Counted from the first letter of the stretch, positions 41,693 to 52,420 are shown. The stretch: 64,000 nt of DNA from Minwuia sp. (GCA_029213165.1 JARGNO010000007.1:41274-105273); one strand, 5' to 3'. The notes: generated from the sequence alone by a model not told the origin. Numbers and translations: made by a program.

Positions 41693-44248
41693 TCACCTGT
41701 TCTTCAGGACAGCCAGTGCGGCGAAAGGGGAATCGGGGTTGAGCGGGCGGCTTTCACGCCTGCGCTTGCGCGGCGGGGAGGCCGGTTTGGTCCGGTCAGA
41801 CGACGAGGGGCGTACCTGCTTGCGTGCCTTTCGCTGCTCAGCCGTCGGGCGGGGATGAAACAACAATGGCGCGTCGTCCCCCTGGCGCTCGGTGCGGTAA
41901 CCCAGACCGGTCAGGATCGGTCCCAGCCGCTCCGGCCCGCCACCCAGCATCGACATCAGCGCATGATCGGCCTCCGCCGGGCCCTTGCGCGTGGCCTTGT
42001 GGGCGTGGTCGGCAATCCGCTCCACCATGTCGACGCGCACGGCGGTGGTGCCAAAGCGGGCATAGCCGGAAACCAGCAGTGCATCGGCGTCGCCCTTGCG
42101 GTCGGTATCGAAGGATACCCGGCCCTGCTGATCCGTCGGCAGCATCAGGCCGCCCTGCAGTCCATGCAGGATCATGCGCCAGCGGGTCGGTTCCGGCTTC
42201 AGCAACGCCGGGCAGAAGATCGCCGACCGTCCCACCTGCACCCCGGCATACTTGAAGCGACCATGGTCCTTCGGATCCAGTTGCCGCATCTGTTCCTGCA
42301 CCGTCTTGCGCGGCAGGATGCCGAGGCGTTCAACCAGCTGAAAGGCAATGCCGCGTGCAGGCGGGCTGAAGTTGCGATCCTCAAGTCCCGTCAGCGGTCG
42401 CAGCAACTGCGCGATCCGGGTCCCGACCCACTTTTCGAGGCGGGCGGATATGCGCTCCGCGGTGCGACTGTCCAACTGGTCACTGACGTTCAGTCGGACC
42501 CTCGGGCGCAGCACATGGTCACCGGCCTCCAGTCGCGCGATGATCTCGCCCTGCCAGCAGATGTCGCTGTCATCGGTCAGGGCGAAGGCATCGTCGCCAG
42601 CCCCGGCGATCATCCGCCCGCGCGCGACCAGCGCGGAGGCCAGAACCTGACGCACAGCGCCCTTCAGGGCCTTGTTGTCGAAGGCGGTGCGGTCGGCGGC
42701 AAAGACCAGTCCCCTGATGCGCCCGACATACTGACCCTCCACCGTGACATTGCCTTCCGGGTCGATGGCGGTCAGCACTTCCTCCCGGTCGCGCAGCCGG
42801 TTGACCAGCGCGGCGGTGCGACGGTCGACGAAGCGCTGGGTCAGCGACTGGTGCAGCGCGTCGGAGAGTCTCTCCTCTATGGCCTTTGCGCGGGCCTGCC
42901 AGTGCACCGGATCGTCCAGCCACTCGACGCGATGGGAGATATAGGTCCAGGTCCGGATATGCGCCAGCCGCCCCTGCAGCGTGTCCAGATCGCCTGTGGT
43001 CCGGTCCAGTTGTTCCAGATGCTTCGCCATCCAGTCGCGGTCGATCTGCCCCCGTGTCGCGATCTGCAGATAGATCCGCCCCACCAGCTTCACGTGGTTG
43101 TCATGCATGGTCTTCCGGAAGTCGGGGACCTGGCAGATGTCCCACAGCAGATGCATGTTGGCCGGATTGAGTTCGGCCAGCGCCATGATCTCCGGATCGC
43201 GGGCCAGGACCTTCAGGGTCTCCGTGTCCTCCGCCCGGCGCGGCGTGGCCAGCCAGCGGAACGGCGGTGGCTGCTCCAGCGACCGGATCAGCGCCTTCGG
43301 GTGGCTGAAATCGAGCTTCGTGTTGCGCCACCGGAGCTGGGTCAGGGGATCGAAGCGGTGTTCCTGCACCGCCTCCACCAGATCCGGTTCCAGCAGTGGT
43401 GCATCGGCCGTGACGCCGAAGGTGCCGTCGCGCATGAAACGTCCGGCCCGGCCTGCAATCTGGCCGATCTCGGCGGGGCTGAGGGCGCGCCTGCGGGCAC
43501 CGTCGAACTTGTGGGTCGCGGCGAATGCGACATGGTTGATATCCATGTTCAGACCCATGCCGATGGCATCGGTGGCCACCAGGAAATCCACTTCACCGGC
43601 CTGGTACATCTCCACCTGGGCATTGCGGGTGCGCGGACTGAGCGCGCCCAGTACCACCGCCGCGCCGCCGCGCTGGCGCCGCATCAGTTCGGCAATGGCA
43701 TAGACATCCGAGGCGGAGAAGGCGACCACGGCGCTGCGGCGCGGCAGGCGGGACAGCTTGCTCTGCCCGACATAGGCCAGCGACGAGAGTCTGGGCCGGG
43801 TGATGATCGTGGCGTCGGGCAGCAGACGCTGGATCAGGCCCCGTGCGGTGGCGGCCCCCAGGAACATCGTCGTTTCCAGCCCGCGCACGTTCAGCAGCCT
43901 GTCGGTGAACGTATGGCCGCGCTCCGGGTCTCCTGCCAGCTGGATCTCGTCCACCGCGACAAAGTCGAAACTGCGCCCTGTGGGCATGGCCTCCACGGTG
44001 CAGAGGAAATAGTGCGGATTGGGGGGGATGATCTTCTCTTCCCCCGTCACCAGCGCAACGTTGGAACGGCCCCGAGCCTCGACCACCCGGTCATAGACCT
44101 CCCGCGCCAGCAGGCGCAGCGGAAAACCCATCATGCCGCTGGCATGGGTCAGCATCGTCTCGACGGCCAGGTGCGTCTTGCCCGTATTGGTGGGACCGAG
44201 CAGTGCGACCGTTCGTCCCCTGAGACCTGAGATGCCTTCATTGGTCAT
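41693..44248 (-). CDS. SUV3-like ATP-dependent RNA/DNA helicase
   Basis: 851 residues. Walker A is GPTNTGKTH near residue 18, motif II is VDEIQLAGD near 98 (DExQ-type rather than DEAD/DEAH), motif III region is FLGAATARG, and motif VI has QIAGRAGRFMRDG. The KFDGARRRALSPAEIGQIAGRAGRF block matches mitochondrial SUV3 and its alphaproteobacterial relatives, which unwind duplex RNA and cooperate with RNA decay. The C-terminal half includes a long helical domain and a Pro/Arg/Lys-rich tail (EQRKARKQVRPSSSDRTKP). Its stop lies next to or overlaps the hslR start, so the two are coupled. The upstream gap of 189 bp is shared with divergent hisZ and carries a small TCTGAC-AA-GTCAGA palindrome at 44276-44289. 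Confidence 0.9.
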   Translation of the reverse strand: MTNEGISGLRGRTVALLGPTNTGKTHLAVETMLTHASGMMGFPLRLLAREVYDRVVEARGRSNVALVTGEEKIIPPNPHYFLCTVEAMPTGRSFDFVAVDEIQLAGDPERGHTFTDRLLNVRGLETTMFLGAATARGLIQRLLPDATIITRPRLSSLAYVGQSKLSRLPRRSAVVAFSASDVYAIAELMRRQRGGAAVVLGALSPRTRNAQVEMYQAGEVDFLVATDAIGMGLNMDINHVAFAATHKFDGARRRALSPAEIGQIAGRAGRFMRDGTFGVTADAPLLEPDLVEAVQEHRFDPLTQLRWRNTKLDFSHPKALIRSLEQPPPFRWLATPRRAEDTETLKVLARDPEIMALAELNPANMHLLWDICQVPDFRKTMHDNHVKLVGRIYLQIATRGQIDRDWMAKHLEQLDRTTGDLDTLQGRLAHIRTWTYISHRVEWLDDPVHWQARAKAIEERLSDALHQSLTQRFVDRRTAALVNRLRDREEVLTAIDPEGNVTVEGQYVGRIRGLVFAADRTAFDNKALKGAVRQVLASALVARGRMIAGAGDDAFALTDDSDICWQGEIIARLEAGDHVLRPRVRLNVSDQLDSRTAERISARLEKWVGTRIAQLLRPLTGLEDRNFSPPARGIAFQLVERLGILPRKTVQEQMRQLDPKDHGRFKYAGVQVGRSAIFCPALLKPEPTRWRMILHGLQGGLMLPTDQQGRVSFDTDRKGDADALLVSGYARFGTTAVRVDMVERIADHAHKATRKGPAEADHALMSMLGGGPERLGPILTGLGYRTERQGDDAPLLFHPRPTAEQRKARKQVRPSSSDRTKPASPPRKRRRESRPLNPDSPFAALAVLKNR

Positions 44249-44437
44249 GGGAGAACTGTCCGGTGTTGTTGCGTGTCTGACAAGTCAGATTGTGAGAAAT
44301 ACTGGAATTTCAACAGCTTCGGTGCCGCGGAATGTGACGGAGGGATGACAGGTCGGCAGGGATCGGCGAATCATCCCTGATGGCGTGCTTCGATAAGTCG
44401 TTGACGAACACAGCCGATGCAGTACCAAAGGCCCGCC

Positions 44438-45571
44438 ATGAATGAACCTGTGAACAAGGCCCTGCTGCCAGCCGGTCTGCGCGACGCCCTGCCTGAAGAG
44501 GCGGAGCGTGAAGCCGTTGCCGTGTACAGCCTGATGAATGCCTTCCGCGGCGAGGGCTATCAGACGGTCAAGCCACCCCTGATGGAGTTCGAACAGAGCC
44601 TGTTGAGCGGTCCCGGCGGCGAGTTGGCGCAGCAGCTGTTCCGGCTGATGGACCCGATCTCGCAGCAGATGATGGGTCTGCGCGCCGATATCACGCCGCA
44701 GATCGCGCGCATCGCGGGCAGTCGTCTGGCCGGATCGCCGCGTCCGCTCCGGCTCTGCTATTCCGGACAGGTGCTGCGGGTGCGTGGCGACCAGTTGCGA
44801 CCGGAGCGGCAGTTCACCCAGGCGGGGATCGAGCTGTTCGGCTCCGAAGCCGTGAAGGCGGATGTGGAGATCGTGCTGCTGACCATCGCGGCACTGCGCG
44901 CGGCCGGGCTGCAGGATCTGAGCGTTGACCTGACCGTGCCCTCGCTGGCCCCCGCCGTGCTGACCGGACAGGGTCACGATGGTGCGACAGCCGACGCGGC
45001 GCGGGAGGCTCTGGACGGCAAGGATGCCGGGGAACTGCGCGGGATTGTCGGTGATGACCCGCTGATCTTCGGCTTGCTGGAGGCGGTCGGCCCGGCGGAG
45101 ACGGCGATGCCGCGGCTGCAGGCCCTGGGCATCAGCGGCCTCGCGGGTCAGCAGATCGCACGCCTGGCCGAAACGATCGCGGGCATCCGGGCTGTCGAAC
45201 CCGACCTGAGCCTGACGGTCGATCCCGGTGAATATCGCGGCTTCGAATATCAGACCGGCGTTGCCTTCAGCGTCTTCGCGCCCGGTGTCAGGGGAGAGAT
45301 CGGACGCGGCGGCCGCTATGTCAGCGAGACGGGTGAGCCGGCGGTTGGCGCCACGGTCTATCTGGATTCCGTACTGCGCGCCTTGCCGGCAGCCGCCGGT
45401 GCGCGACGGGTCTACCTGCCTTTCGGTACGGACCCCGATGACGCACGACGCTGCCGCGAACAGGGCCATCGGGTTGTCGCTGGCCTGGAGCCGGAAGCAG
45501 ATCCAGTGGCAGAGGCACGAAGGCTTGGCTGTACCGCGATCTGGCACAAGATCGAAGTCAAGGACATCTGA
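44438..45571 (+). CDS. hisZ: ATP phosphoribosyltransferase regulatory subunit HisZ
   Basis: 377 residues from the ATG at 44438 (MNEPVNKALLPAGLRDALPEEA), with AAAGG 6 bases upstream; an ATG at 44417 is in frame but has a poorer site. HisRS-like catalytic core without the tRNA anticodon domain: GLRDALPEEAEREA, PLMEFEQSLL, FRLMDPISQQMMGLRADITPQIARI (motif 2 region), RLCYSGQVLRV and GEIGRGGRYV near the C-terminus. HisZ has no synthetase activity. It forms a complex with short-form HisG, enabling the first step of histidine synthesis and its feedback control. hisG is not adjacent. purA follows after 42 bases, an order seen in many alphaproteobacteria. Confidence 0.9.
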   Translation: MNEPVNKALLPAGLRDALPEEAEREAVAVYSLMNAFRGEGYQTVKPPLMEFEQSLLSGPGGELAQQLFRLMDPISQQMMGLRADITPQIARIAGSRLAGSPRPLRLCYSGQVLRVRGDQLRPERQFTQAGIELFGSEAVKADVEIVLLTIAALRAAGLQDLSVDLTVPSLAPAVLTGQGHDGATADAAREALDGKDAGELRGIVGDDPLIFGLLEAVGPAETAMPRLQALGISGLAGQQIARLAETIAGIRAVEPDLSLTVDPGEYRGFEYQTGVAFSVFAPGVRGEIGRGGRYVSETGEPAVGATVYLDSVLRALPAAAGARRVYLPFGTDPDDARRCREQGHRVVAGLEPEADPVAEARRLGCTAIWHKIEVKDI

Positions 45572-46906
<1,335 letters not shown>

Positions 46907-46969
46907 GCGTTTGACCCGTCACGTCGCCAGGGCCGGTCCGGTACGCACTGACCGGCCGGGGTGCGTCTG

Positions 46970-47914
46970 ATGGGTGCGGTCCTCGATATCGTCTTCCCGG
47001 TCTTCGCGCTGATGGCCATCGGCTATGCGCTGGGGCGTTCGCCGCTGCTGGGCGGCGATGTCGGGATCAAGGCGCTGACGAATTTTGTCTTCTACGCCGC
47101 CATCCCGGCCCTGCTGTTCCGGCTGTTCAGCAGGGGCCTGCCGGAAGACGGCATCGAATGGTCCATCGTCTTCGGCTATTTCGGTGCCGCCCTGCTGCAT
47201 TTCGCGATCACGGTGGCGCTGGGACGCTACGTCTTCCGCAATCCGCCGGTCGAGTACGGCCTGATGGGCATGTCCTCCAGCTTCTCCAACACCGTGCTGA
47301 TGGGGCTGCCGCTGGTCTACACGGCGTTCGGGGAACCGGGCCTGATCCCGATGATGATGATCGTGACGTTCCACCCGATGATCCTCATCCCGCTGTCGAC
47401 CATCATGGTGGAGGCCCTGCGCGGCCAGAAGGGTCAGGGGATCGGGACCATCCTGTTCTCGACCGTGAAGAGCCTGGCGGTCCATCCGGTCATCCTCGGC
47501 CTCTGCGCTGGGCTGGCCTTCGGTGCGACGGGCCTGGAACTGGTGTCGATGGTCGACAGGCTGATCGACATGCTGTCCAGGGCGGCAACCCCGGCAGCGC
47601 TGTGCGCGCTCGGGGCTTCGCTCACCCAGTTCCGCATTGCCGGTGACCTGAAGGAAAGCCTGACGCTGGTCGCCATGAAGCTGGCGCTGCTGCCGGCGCT
47701 GGTCTTTGTCTTCACCAGCTACATCTTCCAGAACGACCCGCTCTACGTTGCCGTTGCAACCCTGAACGCCGCGACTCCGGCGGGCATCAATGCCTTCCTG
47801 CTGGCACGGTTCTACGGCACCTATACCCAGCGGTCGGCCTCCGTGATCCTGCTCTCCACGGTGTTGAGTGCCGTGACCCTGTCACTGCTGATCGCCTGGC
47901 TGAAAACGGCGTGA
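46970..47914 (+). CDS. AEC (auxin efflux carrier) family transporter
   Basis: 314 residues from the ATG at 46970, with CGGGG 8 bases upstream; a GTG at 46961 is an alternative. About ten hydrophobic helices. The start GAVLDIVFPVFALMAIGYALGR and the segment MSSSFSNTVLMGLPLVYTAFGEPGL are typical of the membrane transport family of AEC carriers, as is the C-terminal ATLNAATPAGINAFLLARFYG. Bacterial members include malonate and malate transporters, but the substrate here is unknown. 63 bases after purA; may be cotranscribed. Confidence 0.9.
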   Translation: MGAVLDIVFPVFALMAIGYALGRSPLLGGDVGIKALTNFVFYAAIPALLFRLFSRGLPEDGIEWSIVFGYFGAALLHFAITVALGRYVFRNPPVEYGLMGMSSSFSNTVLMGLPLVYTAFGEPGLIPMMMIVTFHPMILIPLSTIMVEALRGQKGQGIGTILFSTVKSLAVHPVILGLCAGLAFGATGLELVSMVDRLIDMLSRAATPAALCALGASLTQFRIAGDLKESLTLVAMKLALLPALVFVFTSYIFQNDPLYVAVATLNAATPAGINAFLLARFYGTYTQRSASVILLSTVLSAVTLSLLIAWLKTA

Positions 47915-47939
47915 AGACGCTTTCAGTAGACGTTCTCCG

Positions 47940-48629
47940 TCATGGCACCAGCTTGTAGCCGCCCGGCTCCGTCACCAGGATCTCGGCCTCCGAAGGTGTC
48001 GGCTCGATCTTCTGGCGCAGGCGATAGATGTGGGTTTCCAGGGTGTGGGTGGTGACTCCGGCGTTGTAGCCCCAGACCTCATGCAGCAGCACATCGCGTC
48101 CGACTGCGGTCTCGCCCGCACGGAACAGGTATTTCAGGATGGAGGTTTCCTTCTCCGTCAGGCGGACCTTCTTCTCCGTTTCCTTGTGCACCATCATCTT
48201 CTGAGCGGGGCGGAAGCTGTAGGGGCCGATGGTGAAGACGGCATCCTCGCTCTGCTCGTGCTGGCGCAACTGGCCTCGGATGCGGGCCAGCAGCACGCCG
48301 ACCTTGAACGGCTTGGTGATGTAGTCGTTGGCGCCGGACTCCAGACCCAGGATCTCCTCGGCATCCGAATCGGCACCAGTCAGCATGATCACGGGCATCT
48401 TGAAGCCGTTCTTGCGCAGGGCGCGGCAGACCTCGCGCCCGTCGGAATCGGGCAGGCCTACGTCCAGCAGGACCAGATCGAAATGCTCCTTCCGCGCGGC
48501 CTCGATGCCGGCCTGACCGGTATTGACCTGTCGGGTCTCGAATTCCTCATGCAGTTCCAACTGCTCCGCCAGCGTCTCGCGCAAGGCGTCGTCGTCGTCG
48601 ACCAGCAGGATCTTCTTGCCACCCATCAT
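47940..48629 (-). CDS. OmpR-family response regulator, orphan
   Basis: 229 residues from the ATG at 48629, chosen because GGGAGA lies 9 bases upstream; a GTG at 48650 is in frame. Receiver domain: KKILLVDDDDAL (acid pocket), phosphoacceptor Asp in LVLLDVGLPDSDG (about residue 56 from this start), ITKPF lysine near 107. The C-terminal winged helix has VRLTEKETSILKYLFRAGETAVGRDVLLHEVWGYN and TLETHIYRLRQKIEP. No kinase gene is next to it; two orphan kinases lie elsewhere in the window (19211, 55412). The target genes are unknown. Confidence 0.93.
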   Translation of the reverse strand: MMGGKKILLVDDDDALRETLAEQLELHEEFETRQVNTGQAGIEAARKEHFDLVLLDVGLPDSDGREVCRALRKNGFKMPVIMLTGADSDAEEILGLESGANDYITKPFKVGVLLARIRGQLRQHEQSEDAVFTIGPYSFRPAQKMMVHKETEKKVRLTEKETSILKYLFRAGETAVGRDVLLHEVWGYNAGVTTHTLETHIYRLRQKIEPTPSEAEILVTEPGGYKLVP

Positions 48630-48846
48630 CTTCTTGCTTCTCCCAATCACCGCCGGACCTTCGACTGACCAGAGATTGGTCTGCCATCGCCCGGTTCAAG
48701 AGTACGGTTCCGTTGTGGGAGAACAGCCTCACCGACACGTGACAACCGGTTGATCGCCGCGAGCGGTGTCCCGACACCCTGTTCCCGCACGCAAGTCTGA
48801 CCCGTGGCAGTGAAAGCTTCAACAGTCCGGGGACGCGGGATATACA

Positions 48847-50001
48847 GTGGCGGTCACATCGCAATCACTTATCAGGACAGCCCAGTTGCCGCGCTTCAGC
48901 GAAGATGAAACCAGCGACCTGCGTCACGTGCGGCAGGTGGATCGTGCCGCCGCTGACCTGCGGCGTGGCATGCCTGTCATCGTGCGCGGTGCAGCCGCCA
49001 CGGGGATCATCGTCTCGGCGGAGACGGCAACGGCGCAGGAATACGGGGAGCTGCTGGACCTTTCCGGGGGCGCGGTCAGTCTGGCGCTGACAGCGCGGCG
49101 GGCCAATGTCCTGCATATCCTGCCGTCGGGTCACGAGGTGCAACTGGTCCCCATCGACGCGAACCTGTCGCGACAGCTTGCCAGCGAACTCGCCGATCCC
49201 GCGCATGATCTGGATGGTGGGATGCGCGGCCCGTTCCGGCAGGTGAAGGACACGCCGCCGGACTGGGCCATCGCGGGGGTCGGTCTGGCGCGCCATGCCC
49301 GTCTGCTGCCCGCAGTCCTGCTGGCATCCCTTTCCGATGAAGCGGACTGGCAGGCCGCCGGGCTGGTCGCTGTGGATGCTGCAGCCATTGCCGCCATCGC
49401 GACCCATACCGGCAACATCCTGAAACCCGTGGCCGCCGCGCGGCTGCCGCTGTGGGGTGCGGAGAATACCCGGATGCATGCCTATCGCCCGGCGGATGGC
49501 GGGCTGGAGCATCTGGCGCTGGTGACGGGGGATCCGCCGCGCGACCGGCCGGTGCTGACACGTATCCACAGCGAATGTTTCACCGGTGACCTGCTGGGGT
49601 CGATGAAATGCGATTGCGGGGAACAGTTGCGCGGTGCCATCGAGGCCATCGGAGAGGCCGGGGAGGGCATCCTGCTCTATCTGGCGCAGGAGGGGCGTGG
49701 AATCGGCCTGATGAACAAGATCCGCGCCTATGCACTGCAGGACCGTGGCTATGACACAGTGGACGCCAACCTGCGCATCGGCTTCGAGACCGACGAGCGG
49801 CTGTTCCGGCCTGCGGCGGAAATGCTGCGCCGCCTCGGCTTCTCCAGCGTGCGGCTGATGACCAACAATCCCGAGAAGGTGGCCGGGCTGGAAGGTGAGG
49901 GGATCGCCGTGGCGGAGCGTGTGCCGCACAGGTTCCCGTCCAATCCCCACAACGCCGACTACCTGGCAACGAAGAAGAGCCGCACCGGGCATTTTCTGTA
50001 G
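48847..50001 (+). CDS. ribA: GTP cyclohydrolase II with degenerate N-terminal DHBP-synthase-like domain
   Basis: 384 residues from GTG 48847. The C-terminal part (about 185-384) is GTP cyclohydrolase II: LTRIHSECFTGDLLGSMKCDCGEQL holds the three zinc cysteines, then LYLAQEGRGIGLMNKIRAYALQD and RLMTNNPEKVAGLEGEGI. It opens the GTP ring to start riboflavin synthesis. The first 190 residues have the outline of a RibB (DHBP synthase) domain (RRGMPVIVRG, ETATAQEYGELLDL), but the acidic active-site motif (DREnEGDL in RibB) is missing, so that half is probably inactive. No FMN riboswitch-like element was recognised in the 196-bp leader; a 10-bp palindrome CAACCGGTTG lies at 48743-48752. Confidence 0.92.
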   Translation: MAVTSQSLIRTAQLPRFSEDETSDLRHVRQVDRAAADLRRGMPVIVRGAAATGIIVSAETATAQEYGELLDLSGGAVSLALTARRANVLHILPSGHEVQLVPIDANLSRQLASELADPAHDLDGGMRGPFRQVKDTPPDWAIAGVGLARHARLLPAVLLASLSDEADWQAAGLVAVDAAAIAAIATHTGNILKPVAAARLPLWGAENTRMHAYRPADGGLEHLALVTGDPPRDRPVLTRIHSECFTGDLLGSMKCDCGEQLRGAIEAIGEAGEGILLYLAQEGRGIGLMNKIRAYALQDRGYDTVDANLRIGFETDERLFRPAAEMLRRLGFSSVRLMTNNPEKVAGLEGEGIAVAERVPHRFPSNPHNADYLATKKSRTGHFL

Positions 50002-50114
50002 GGCGCAGCGGGCCGGATCGGCAGATGTTGCCGGGTCCGGCAGGGTATCCGGACGCGTAACTTGTTGATGGCGCTTGAGTCATGCTCTGGTCCGTACCTT
50101 GCTTTCGTACGGGC

Positions 50115-50597
50115 ATGATCTTTCAGAACGAATTCACCACACCATCGGCTTCAATCGCCGCGTTCGCGCCCGAGAGGCCTGAAAGGGTCGGGGCGGATGC
50201 CGGATCGTCCGAGTCTGCACGTGCGGCAGACGAAGACGGGTTCGGCTTCCTCGATATCCTCGATGCGGTGAATCCGTTGCAGCACATTCCCATTGTCTCG
50301 ACGCTGTATCGGGAAGCCACGGGGGACGAGATCGGCAACCCCGCCCGTATCGCGGGGGGATTCCTGTTCGGGGGCGTGCTGGGTCTGGTGAGTTCCGTCG
50401 CCAATGCCATCATCGACGAGACAACCGGCAAGGATCTTGGGGGCCATCTGATGGGGCTTGCCGGGGGCGACGATCCGGCCGGTGAACGGAACGGTTCCGC
50501 CAGCGACCTGCGTTTCCAGCGGGCGAGCGATGCCTACCAGCAGCTTGGCGGCGCGGATCGCGAATCCGGCCTCGACTACGTGGTTGAGGCACCCTGA
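50115..50597 (+). CDS. Conserved hypothetical protein with Gly-rich hydrophobic segment
   Basis: 160 residues from the ATG at 50115; a start at 50082 is also open. A disordered, acidic N-terminus (about 1-45) leads to FGFLDILDAVNPLQHIPIVSTLYREATGDEIGNPARIAGGFLFGGVLGLVSSVANAIIDETTGKDLGGHLMG (about 44-114; cited by position). This NPLQHIP...TGDEI...GG.LFGG..G block is one I recall from hypothetical proteins of Rhodospirillales and other alphaproteobacteria. The Gly-rich hydrophobic stretch could insert into a membrane or form a glycine-zipper hairpin. Function unknown. It stands alone between ribA and the Do-type protease. Confidence 0.7.
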   Translation: MIFQNEFTTPSASIAAFAPERPERVGADAGSSESARAADEDGFGFLDILDAVNPLQHIPIVSTLYREATGDEIGNPARIAGGFLFGGVLGLVSSVANAIIDETTGKDLGGHLMGLAGGDDPAGERNGSASDLRFQRASDAYQQLGGADRESGLDYVVEAP

Positions 50598-50660
50598 GCG
50601 GCTCATTCCCGCTCACATCTGCGACAGCAGGGCAGAAATTGTCGCTGTGACGCCACATGT

Positions 50661-50690
50661 TTCACACTCTGGGCAAAGTTCGGTCATAAT
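50661..50690 (+). promoter_or_regulatory. Candidate sigma-70-type promoter for the Do-type protease gene
   Basis: TTCACA at 50661-50666 and CATAAT at 50685-50690, 18 bases apart, give a plausible -35/-10 pair. Transcription would begin near 50697, leaving a leader of about 120 bases before the ATG at 50819. Matches to consensus are moderate only. Confidence 0.35.
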
Positions 50691-50818
50691 CCGGGTTGCA
50701 TATCAATTGCGGTCGCCGGGTTTGCAGTCCGGGCGACCGATACCCAGATTGTGCGGGTGATGGTTTGGATCGAGTGTTGGAGCATGTGCAAGTGAGTCAC
50801 GAGACAAGAGAGAAGTTC

Positions 50819-52336
50819 ATGCGTGGTCGTACCGTTGCGCGCGCCGTTCCCATGGCGCGACAGGACACGAATTCCGCATTGATGCTGCGTCTGACGGCAG
50901 TATTCGTATTGCTGGCCATGCTGGTTGCGGCGGGAGGTGCCTTTGCCCGTGGGGCGCCCGAGAGTTTCGCGCCGCTGGTGAAGAAGCTGAAACCGGCCGT
51001 GGTCAACATCCAGGTGACGCAGCAGCCGGGCAAGGCCAGCCCCGGCCAGGCACCGCAGATCCCGCAGGTTCCGCCGGGGTCACCGTTCGAGGAATTCTTC
51101 AAGGATTTCTTCGACAAGCGCCGCCAGCAGAACCCGCACTCCAGACCGCTGGTGTCGGTGGGTTCAGGATTCGTGGTTGATGCCGATGGCCTGATCGTGA
51201 CCAACAATCATGTCATCGATGGCGCGGACGAGATCCGGGTGTTCTTCAGCGATGGCGAGAGCCTGGATGCGGAACTCGTCGGCACCGACCCGAAGACGGA
51301 TGTTGCCGTGCTGCGGGTAAAGCCGGACGAGGGGACGAAGCTGACGGCTGTTCCCTGGGGCAACTCCGATACTGCTGAGGAGGGCGATTGGGTCATTGCC
51401 ATCGGCAACCCGCTGGGCCTTGGTGGCACGGTCACCGCCGGTATCATCTCGGCACGTGGCCGCGACATCCGCTCCGGTCCCTATGATGACTTCATCCAGA
51501 CTGATGCCTCGATCAACAAGGGCAACTCAGGTGGGCCGCTGTTCAATGTCGATGGTGAGGTCGTGGGTATCAATACGGCCATCTTCTCCCAGTCCGGCGG
51601 CTCCATCGGTATCGGTTTCGCGGTGCCGTCCAACCTTGCCCGCCCGGTGGCGGAGCAGCTGATCCAGTTTGGCCGCACGAAGCGTGGCTGGCTCGGTGTC
51701 CGCATCCAGTCGGTCACTGAAGAGATCGCGGAAGGCCTGGGCATGGATCAGCCGCGCGGGGCGCTGGTTGCCGGCGTGACCGAGGAAAGCCCGGCAGGTG
51801 CCGCAGGCATCAAGTCCGGTGACGTGATCGTCGAGTTCAATGGACAGGACATTGACGAGATGCGTGCGCTGCCGCGGATCGTTGCGGGCACCGGCGTTGG
51901 CAAGGCCGTTCCGGTGACTGTCTGGCGCAAGGGCAAGCTGGAGCAGTTCACGGTGACGCTGGGCGAGCTTGAGAAGGCCGAGAAGGCGCTTGCCTCGTCC
52001 GAAGAGGCTGCGGAGGAGCCCGTTTCGCGGGAGAGTGATCTCGCCTCCCTCGGCATGAAGCTGAGCCCGATGACCGATGAGGTGCGGGAGCGTTTCAGCA
52101 TCAGCACCGACGAAGGCGCGGTTGTGACCGAAGTTGTCCCTGATTCCGCGGCAGCGGAAAAGGGCCTGCGCGCCGGTGACGTGATCATCGAGGTCAATCA
52201 GGAAGCCGTCCAGGGACCGGGCGACGTCGCCCGCCGTGTGGCGGAGATCGAGGAACGCAAGGGCCGCTCCGTCCTGTTGCTGGTCGTCCGTGGCGATGAC
52301 CGGCTGTTCGTGGCGGTACGTCTGAAGCAGAGTTGA
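50819..52336 (+). CDS. degP: Do-type periplasmic serine protease/chaperone (DegP/DegQ family)
   Basis: 505 residues from the ATG at 50819, with GAGAGAAG upstream. An uncleaved or cleaved signal segment spans about 20-44 (LMLRLTAVFVLLAMLVAAGGAFA). The trypsin-like domain has H131 in TNNHVIDG, D161 in KTDVAVLRV and S237 in NKGNSGGPL. Two PDZ domains follow (about 290-370 and 410-500; RGWLGVRIQSVTEEIAEGLG and LGMKLSPMTDEVRERF). The order protease-PDZ-PDZ and length match DegP/MucD. It degrades or refolds damaged envelope proteins. A Glu/Ala-rich linker (about 382-402) separates the PDZ domains. No RseP or sigma-E genes are adjacent. Confidence 0.95.
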   Translation: MRGRTVARAVPMARQDTNSALMLRLTAVFVLLAMLVAAGGAFARGAPESFAPLVKKLKPAVVNIQVTQQPGKASPGQAPQIPQVPPGSPFEEFFKDFFDKRRQQNPHSRPLVSVGSGFVVDADGLIVTNNHVIDGADEIRVFFSDGESLDAELVGTDPKTDVAVLRVKPDEGTKLTAVPWGNSDTAEEGDWVIAIGNPLGLGGTVTAGIISARGRDIRSGPYDDFIQTDASINKGNSGGPLFNVDGEVVGINTAIFSQSGGSIGIGFAVPSNLARPVAEQLIQFGRTKRGWLGVRIQSVTEEIAEGLGMDQPRGALVAGVTEESPAGAAGIKSGDVIVEFNGQDIDEMRALPRIVAGTGVGKAVPVTVWRKGKLEQFTVTLGELEKAEKALASSEEAAEEPVSRESDLASLGMKLSPMTDEVRERFSISTDEGAVVTEVVPDSAAAEKGLRAGDVIIEVNQEAVQGPGDVARRVAEIEERKGRSVLLLVVRGDDRLFVAVRLKQS

Positions 52337-52362
52337 TCCCTGCCTGACCCGAGTTATCTGGA

Positions 52363-52397
52363 TGCTGGCTGGTGGTGAACGCAATCGCCAGCCAGCA
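52363..52397. terminator. Inverted repeat after the Do-type protease gene
   Basis: TGCTGGCTGG (52363-52372) and CCAGCCAGCA (52388-52397) are perfect 10-bp arms around a 15-base loop, 26 bases after the protease stop. There is no T tract. The hairpin may terminate or stabilise the protease mRNA, or act on the next gene, whose ATG is 23 bases further. Confidence 0.45.
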
Positions 52398-52420
52398 ACG
52401 GATGTTCTGGGGGCCACGAC

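Noticed and set aside
41855..44230. Plus-strand open frame of nearly 800 codons under the SUV3-like helicase
   Set aside because: The opposite strand codes for a helicase with full motifs; the plus-strand translation has no domain and a His/Gln/Arg-rich composition.
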